Source: Temnothorax longispinosus
Lineage: Eukaryota; Arthropoda; Insecta; Hymenoptera; Formicidae
Assembly (NCBI RefSeq): GCF_030848805.1
Contig: NC_092363.1
Location: 22,881,774-22,945,773, forward strand
DNA length: 64,000 nt
Reading direction: 5' to 3'
The notes beneath the pieces are model-generated. The model did no database searches and had not been told where the DNA came from. It saw only the letters and a list, made by a program, of their open reading frames with translations. The translations under genes were made by a program, and so were the position numbers. This document shows, one piece after another, positions 57,101 to 64,000 of this stretch; the first letter of the stretch is position 1; each line of letters opens with the position of its first letter.

Positions 57101-58970
57101 ATCTGAATAGTTTTTGTTTACTAGTTTCGGACAAATTAATTTACTTTTTACTTATGTTTATTTTTTATATTTTTACTAGACATCACAGACGCGCGCTTCG
57201 CGCGCGCTATTTAGCTTTAATATTACACACAACTGTCAAAATATGCTATGACAGCCGCTCACGAAGTTAGCGCAGCAACAGAATCAATCAGCATCGCGGA
57301 AAAGAGCCAACAAAGCAATTCGAGACTTTCGAGAAGACTTCGAGAGATGCGAGTATCGATTTAACATGCCTTTTTTTAGAAAGGATACTTACTAACTTAC
57401 TTTATTTGTAAAAATTATGTGGTAAATTCGGTTGTAAAAGAAGTTAATGTCTAATAAAAACGAAATATTTATATACCAATTTGTTATCTTTAATTTAAAC
57501 AATTTTATTTTATTATACTTTTCTTTTTCATAATTTGACTTTCTTCGGACGATAGTGTTATTCCTTTGTTTGAAATAATTGTTCGGCGAAATCATCGTCA
57601 GTAAATTCTTGATATTTATTTCCGTAACCGTGTGTCTCTTTCAAGAATTCGTTTAGAAATATATCTTCTATGATACTTTTTCTAGCCACAGTTACTAAAA
57701 TAATACAGTTTGTAAAACAGCTTTCTGTGAAGTTTGTTGTAAAAGTTTATTTTTATAACTGTCTGAAACTAAACTCATGGAAGCTACTATGAATATTGGC
57801 AGAACTTGTCTGTCATTTCCTCTAAAAAATTACACTATAATCTATAATTTTTGTACATTTAATTTTTAAATACTTCTTGCGATCGTCGCAGAGCATATAG
57901 TGCGATTATATAATTTATCTGTATTTTCGAAAATTGGTTTTACCATTATTTGTCCCCCTTAATATCTTACAACTTTTATCTAAAATGTTTTTTCATATGA
58001 TCTATATTTTTTGAGATATTTGTCTGGGGCATCTAAAATGCCACACTCTGTATATCGCTTATATTCAACATTATATGCCAATCATACTGTACATTCTTCC
58101 TACAAGAGATTTACGAAGAAATCGACGTGGGATGCTATTGGTCGAGCTAGAGACACGAACACGGCGCGGCGCCGACGCCTGTCATTAAAAATACATAAGA
58201 AGTAGAATTTATTGTTTCTCTATAGAATAAAAAATATGTACTTTTATAATAAAATAAAGAATAAAATAGCATTATTTTAAAAATTAAAAGAAATGTACTT
58301 TTTGAGGAAAAAAATTATTAAACATTTTAATTGCTTATAACAATTGAATTTTGCACTTCTTGTAACTTAAAATATTTGTACATCACACGCGTGTCACGCG
58401 CGTAATGTGCCACTTTCCACGCACTTGTAATATAAAATAGGGTGTGTAACACGTGTGTTTAGTTGAAAATTAGACGTGCGGGTGATCGCACTCTCCTCCG
58501 GCTCGTGCGTCCACTCCGCACGTCCAATTTCCAACTTACAGCACTTGTTACACAAATAACTATTATAAAAAGATTGTCTCGATCCTTAGCTTTAAAATGC
58601 TTTTTTGAAAATTTTTCTACGATAAGTACAAAGATATTAAATTTTAAACTAAACGTGTCCTTTATTTTTCGAAAATTGTATTGCTTATAATTTCTGGAAA
58701 AAAATATTTTGAACGAACAAAAGAAATATGTATCTTTTTATTTTATATATATTTTGTGTAAAAAAAGTTTTATTTAATTTAAAATACAAGGTTATATTAT
58801 TTGTCGTCCGGTTTGACGTGGAATTGCCCATGTACACAAATATTCCATTATAAAAGTATAATTTGTTAATAAAAAAGTTAAGAAGTTAATTTTAGTAAAA
58901 ATTAATGTTTTTAAAAATAGACACCTTATACATTATTCTCTGTAGAACAAGAATTTTTTATTTTTTTAAT
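57101..58970. other. AT-rich stretch, no gene seen
   Basis: Only short frames, none with a domain. A small inverted pair around 58465-58540 (AAATTAGACGTGCGG and CCGCACGTCCAATTT) is present. Confidence 0.55.
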
Positions 58971-58974
58971 AATA

Positions 58975-59335
58975 TTATTAAATAATAATATTTTTAATAA
59001 TAAAAATTAATTTGTTTCAATGTTATTTGCATCAATATAAGAAGAAAGACTTCTTATAAGAGTAATTTGAAGCACAAAGGAGTATCTCGGGAGGTAATCC
59101 CTGTTTATGTGCAATCTAACGGAGAGAAAAACTCGCGTCATATTTTCTTAAAAATAAAAAGTCATTCAAATTGTGTAAAGAGTATGAAACTTTTTTCGGA
59201 TGAATCCAAGGAGCTACCACGCAGTTTGTCTAAGTTTCCTGTAAAGTATCCTAAGAAGTTTATTTCCCATCATAATATTTATTGCAATATCATTTTGTAC
59301 TTCGAGTACTAAAGTATTTATTTTATTACCTTTTT
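58975..59335 (+). pseudogene. Copy of FBXL4-like exon 4 with flanking intron
   Basis: The frame from about 59067 has GVSREVIPVYVQSNGEKNSR and KLFSDESKELPRSLSKFPVK, matching exon 4 of the gene at 16748-20320 (17878-18076). Similarity continues into both introns, so the copy was made at DNA level. The acceptor TTTGCAG has become TTTGCAT and some codons are changed or added. No other FBXL4-like exon is seen nearby. Confidence 0.75.
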
Positions 59336-59635
59336 CAAAAAAGGTAAAAAAAAGCGCCAAGTACACGCAATGTATTTTATAAATTCAAAAATCCAACTTA
59401 AATGGCAGCTTTATTTCTTCTTCACAAAATTATATTACCTAACTTAACTGAAGTGACATATATTTCAAAGAAAGATGTGAAATCTTTAATTTCTCCTTCA
59501 CAAAATTATATTACCTAACTATTCTAATGCCAACTTTTTTTCAACCTATATGATAGCAATAAACATTGGGTAAAAGGATACATCTGTATTTGCTTACATT
59601 TCTTTACAACCGAGTTGCAAAGAAAAGTTTTTTTA

Positions 59636-61649
59636 CTACATTTTTGACTGCCTAGTCCCCTTAAATGCGTCTTTAAAGCAAGACATGATTTTATCTTCAC
59701 TCAAAGTAGTAAGATTCTGCTGATGTTTGTACATATATGCTTTTTGTTGTGCCGAAATTATAATTTCGTTTAATGTGTCGAAATCAACAGAAGTTAAAGC
59801 CTTCTCCAGATTTAACATTTTGTCGTATAAACTTATCATTTGATAAATTAAACGTTTAATATATCTCACCATTGGAAAATGAGATGATAATAATACAACA
59901 GGAAGAAACAGAGCTTTGCAAAGAGTTGCATCAATGTAACAAGCATGTGTGTGACCCTTTCTATCCGAATTCTTTATCGTACATGTGTGAATATTTTTTA
60001 ACAATTGTGGTATTTTCTTTAAAGTACAGGTACATATCGTTTTGAGAAATTTTTCATAAAGATCGATTAGAATCATCTTCAACGGATCATCATCATCATC
60101 AATTTTACACAAAGCATTGCATAACCATAATTTTTTGGCTCGTGCCTGTTGCAAAGATAATACATTCATAGTTTTACCTTTCTCTGGTTAATTACCAACA
60201 GTTGTGATGGAGTAATGTTACGATATGTGTCAATAAAATAATTTTTGGATGAAGCTGTATGTCGCAATGTGCCACATAATGCACGTATTTTATCGTCATT
60301 TATAGAGCATTCATCGACAAGAGTCAAGCACACTTCTGATTTCTTTTTAAGTAAAGCTAATATTTTAGAGATCTTGCTGACAAAACTATCTCGAATACGC
60401 ACACACACCAACGTGAGATTCTTTCGGCTTCTAATCGTCTTTTAGTAGGATTTTTAATATTAAGTTTGTTTTCAATGTCTTCAATATTGCCACAGGAATA
60501 AGAAATTGTATGTAATTTCGTGACCAAAACTTTGCATATTTTCTAGTAATATTTTTGGCAATATCGCAATTTTTGTTTGCAGGTATGTATTTAGAATTTG
60601 TTCTCTCATAATATCGCTTATTATAAAGCCATTTACGATCAGAATATTTTCTTTGTCTATCTAGTTTTTGCTGAGAATGTATAAGATAATGTTTTCGCTT
60701 ATTAAGACGATACTTTTGTAAGTTGTCTTCGTACTGACGACGTCTTTTAACACAACCATTTTTTACTATCTTTTTCTTATAATATTGTTTATTATAAAGC
60801 CATTTACGATCAAAATAAATTAAGCCATTTACGATCAGAATATTTTCTTTGTCTATCTCGTTCTTGCTGAGAATGTATAAGATAATATTTTCACTTATTA
60901 AGGCGATTATTTGCTAAGTTGTCTTTATACGGACGTCGTCTTTTAGCACGATTGTCTTCTGAATCCTGATATCAACGTCGTTTTTTAGCACAATCATTTT
61001 CTGACGAGTCTTGTTCCTCTCGACAACGTTTCTTAGCGCGATTAATTTTAGTATTATTAACGCAATTGTTTTCTGAATTCTGACATCGACGCCGTTTTTT
61101 AGCACAATCATTTTCTGACGAGTCCTCTCGACAACGTTTCTTAGCGCAATTATTTCCTGTATTATTAATGTTTTTACAGGAATCTTTCTGAGATAAATGT
61201 CTATTTATACGTAGAGCAGTCGTTTTAGCCTCTCTATCTCTTATTACTGCTAATAGAAGCTGCTAATGTCTGAGCATCACTTTGTGAATCTTGATTCGAT
61301 TCGAAAATTTTCAACAAATGTGAACGCATTACTCTATGATCATATCTAACTTCGTCAGGTTTAATATTAAACAATAATAAAATCGCAAAAGCTAAAGCAA
61401 AAACTCGGCAATCATTATAGTTTAGTTGATATTGCACAGTAGGAAATTCGGCAGGATGTTTTTCAAAGTCGTATGTTGGAAATAATTTTCTCAAGAATAC
61501 CTCGTGATGTTCGTGCAATTCTTTTTTATTTAGTGAATCATAGATATATATTTTTATTGTATCGTAATAACTACATACCCAATGTCCATTTATATTTTTA
61601 AGTTTTGGATCTGTACAATTTAATGGAGCTGACAAACTATGCAATATTT
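59636..61649 (-). pseudogene. Decayed gene with Ulp1-like (C48) protease domain
   Basis: Minus strand. The first recognisable part (61644-61234) has GHWVCSYYDTIKIYIYDSL, then VQYQLNYNDCRVFALAFA: His, Asp, Gln and Cys in the order and spacing of Ulp1/SUMO-protease-type cysteine peptidases. Its N-terminal side is cut off by the foldback element at 61650. Next is a basic Arg/Lys/Cys-rich stretch with internal ~40-bp and ~175-bp duplications and several frame changes (61230-60450). Then come a frame with KKKSEVCLTLVDECSINDDK (60411-60166) and one of 177 codons starting MNVLSLQQARAKKLWLCNAL (60169-59636), offset by one base. The later parts are unnamed but look conserved. Such genes are multicopy in some insect genomes, so an element origin is likely. 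Confidence 0.55.
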
Positions 61650-63797
61650 GATGTCTGTGAAGTTAGCACCTCCTCCTCCCCACAAAAAATCGCAATAACG
61701 CACATATACAGAAATTAAGTGTTCTTTATGTGCTAATTATGTGCTCTATTCACGATTTGTGCTCGAGCGGTTTTGCGGGAAATCGCAATTGAAAGTAGGG
61801 GTGCTGGCTTAACGTAAGCTAGCACCCTCACTCATTAAAATTACATATAAAATAAAAAACTCAATATGCTAGAATTATGTACTTTTTATGTTCTTTCAAA
61901 TACCTCAAACGAAATTAGTCTATCTGTAATAGTTTAAATTTAAAAGATATACATAAAAAAAGATCTATATACTACTCATATAAGAGTAAAGTATCAGTTA
62001 AAATAGAGAAAGCAAAATAATTCTTGTTTTAAAATGTTTTTCGATTAATGTGTTCTCGAAATATGCACAATGAAATTTTCGTGCTCATCCCCTTCTACCG
62101 ACCCGAACATCAGCACCCCATACGTACAAGAGTAAAGTACCAGTTAAAATACAGATAGCAAATTGGTTTAAGTCTTAAAATGTTCCTTAATTTATGTGCT
62201 TTCAAAATATGTAGAATAAAAGTTTTGTGCTTATCCCCTTCAGCCGACAAACCTCCTTGAAAGTGAGTACCCCATACGTACAAGAGTAAAGTACCAGTTA
62301 AAATACAGATAGCAAATTGGTTTTAGTCTAAAAATATTCCTTAATTTATGTGCTTTCAAAATATGTAGAATAAAAGTTTTGTGCTTATTCCCTTCAGCCG
62401 ACAAATCTCCTTGAAAGTGAGCACCCCATACGTACAAGAGTAAAGTACCAGTTAAAATACAGATAGCGAATTGGTTTTAGTCTTAAAATGTTCCTTAATT
62501 TATGTGCTTTCAAAATATGTAAAATAATAATTTTGTGCTTATCCCCTGCTTCAGCCGACAAACTGCCTTGAAGGTGAGCACCCTATGCGTACAAAAGTAA
62601 AGTACCAGTTAAAATACAGATAGCGAATTGGTTTTAGTCTTAAAATGTTCCTTAATTTATGTGCTTTTAAAATATGCACAATGAGATTTCCGTGCACTGG
62701 TACTTTACTCTTGTACGTATGAGGTGCTCACTTTCAAGACGGTTTGTCGGCTGAAGGGGATAAGCACAAAACTTTTATTCTACATATTTTGAAAGCACAA
62801 ATTAAGGAACATTTTAAGACTAAAACTAATTTGCTATCTGTATTTTAACTGGTACTTTACTCTTGTACACATGGGGCGCTCACTTTCAAGGAGATTTGTC
62901 AGCTGAAGGGAATAAGCACAAAACTTTTATTCTACATATTTTGAAAGCACATAAATTAAGGAACATTTTAAGACTAAAACCAATTCGCTATCTGTATTTT
63001 AACTGGTACTTTACTCTTGTACGCATGGGGTTCTCACTTTCAAGGCGGTTTGTCAGCTAAAAGGGATAAGCACAAAACTTTTATTCTACATATTCTAAAA
63101 GCTTATAAATTAAGGAACATTTTAAGACTAAAACTAATTTGCTATCTGTATTTTAACTGGTACTTTACTCTTGTACACATGGGGCGTTCACTTTCAAGGA
63201 GATTTGTCAGCTGAAGGGAATAATAAGCACAAAACTTTTATTCTACATATTTTGAAAGCACATAAATTAAGGAACATTTTAAGACTAAAACCAATTTGCT
63301 ATCTATATTTGAACTGGTACTTTACTCTTGTACGTATGGGGTGCTCACGTTCGGGTCGGTGGAACGGGATGAGCATGAAAATTTCATTGTGCATATTTCG
63401 AGAACACATTAATCGAGAAACATTTTAAAACAAGAATTATTTTGCTTTCTGTATTTTAACTGATACTTTACTCTTATATCAGTAGTATATAGATCTTTTT
63501 TGTGTATATCTTTTAAACTATTACAGATATACTAATTTTGTTTGAGGCATTTGAAAACACATAAAAAGCACATAATTCTATCATATTGAGTTTTTTATTT
63601 TATATGTAATTTTAATGAGTAAGGGTGCTAGCTTACGTTAAGCCAGCACTCCCACTTTCAATTGTGATTTCTTGCAAAACCGCTCGGGCACAAAAAGCGT
63701 GAATAGAGCACATAATTAGCACATAAAAAGCACTTAATTTCTGTGTATGTGTTATTCCGATTTTTTGTGGGGAGGGGGGTGCTAACTTAACAGACAT
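61650..63797. mobile_element. 2.1-kb foldback element with 154-bp repeats in both arms
   Basis: The ends ATGTCTGTGAAGTTAGCACC and the near-complement GGTGCTAACTTAACAGACAT form an extended inverted repeat. Each arm then has CCCCACAAAAAATCG, a unique part, and a tandem array: about four units in one orientation to about 62690, then about four in the other. AGTAAAGTACCAGTTAAAAT recurs at 62131, 62285, 62439 and 62596. The frames with YTWGAHFQGDLSAEGNKHKT are translations of the repeat unit. It cuts off the Ulp1-like gene. Confidence 0.85.
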
Positions 63798-64000
63798 TAC
63801 AGTCGCCCTTTACACAAGATGGCGCATAATTCTCATATATTGTTTTAATTTTAGGCGACGATTTCTTTGCGAATTGAATGTTTGCTTCGTAAGTAATTAA
63901 CTTTGAAAATGAACTGTCTTCCTACAAACATTTTTAATTGCTTCACATTGCGCATCATATTTTGCATCTTCAGTGAAAAATGTTTTATATAAAAATATAA

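Noticed and set aside
62240..63428. Repeated small frames with GAHFQGDLSAEGNKHKT
   Set aside because: They arise from the 154-bp repeat unit. Start and stop positions follow the repeat period, and there is no other support for a protein.

Overview
The window looks like repeat-dense nuclear DNA from an insect, and an ant or another hymenopteran is my best guess. The basis is small spliced exons with GT..AG introns, AT-rich intergenic DNA, Copia, Gypsy and Penelope-like retroelements, many TIR/MITE families, and host-type genes of the FBXL4, DUF4806 and MATH-BTB kinds. The organism call is inference. Two runs of 500 N (6595-7094 and 50106-50605) are assembly gaps.

Layout. 1-4890: no gene seen. 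4898-8008: an element with 11-bp inverted TG..CA ends and a 4-bp flanking repeat. 9680-13000: tandem repeats, a MITE and a TIR element holding a tRNA-like cassette. 13550-15245: remains of a P-element-like transposase and of a Penelope-like element (PLE). 15400: an orphan His-rich exon. 16748-20320: an FBXL4-like F-box/LRR gene broken by two frameshifts and by a TIR element that carries a 5S-rRNA-like cassette. A second, inverted copy of that element follows. 22189-28146 (minus): a DUF4806-type gene whose main exon is split by a decayed 4.5-kb Copia element. 28200-29720: a DNA element encoding an unrecognised protein with an HEEADT motif. 30600-38335: a block with two genes, an eight-exon SAM-like protein and an intact transposase-like protein of about 706 aa, lying inside a minus-strand PLE between its RT and its GIY-YIG domains.

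39795-56750: a Gypsy element (LTR, SAP-containing gag, protease | RNase H, integrase) cut in the protease gene by a single 13.25-kb insertion, 41842-55094. That insertion holds long palindromes, MITEs and an apparently intact two-exon MATH-BTB gene (45293-46608). 56876-64000: a near-perfect palindromic TA-flanked MITE, a stray copy of FBXL4-like exon 4, a decayed minus-strand gene with a Ulp1-like cysteine protease domain, and a 2.1-kb foldback element built of ~154-bp repeats.

Common themes. Elements are nested inside elements, and the interrupted reading frames show the order of insertion. At least ten long inverted repeats occur. Unrelated TIR shells carry RNA polymerase III-type internal modules: tRNA-like twice and 5S-like twice. 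The genes that look intact are the MATH-BTB gene and the 706-aa transposase-like gene. The SAM-like gene is intact except for one A-run that may be an assembly error.
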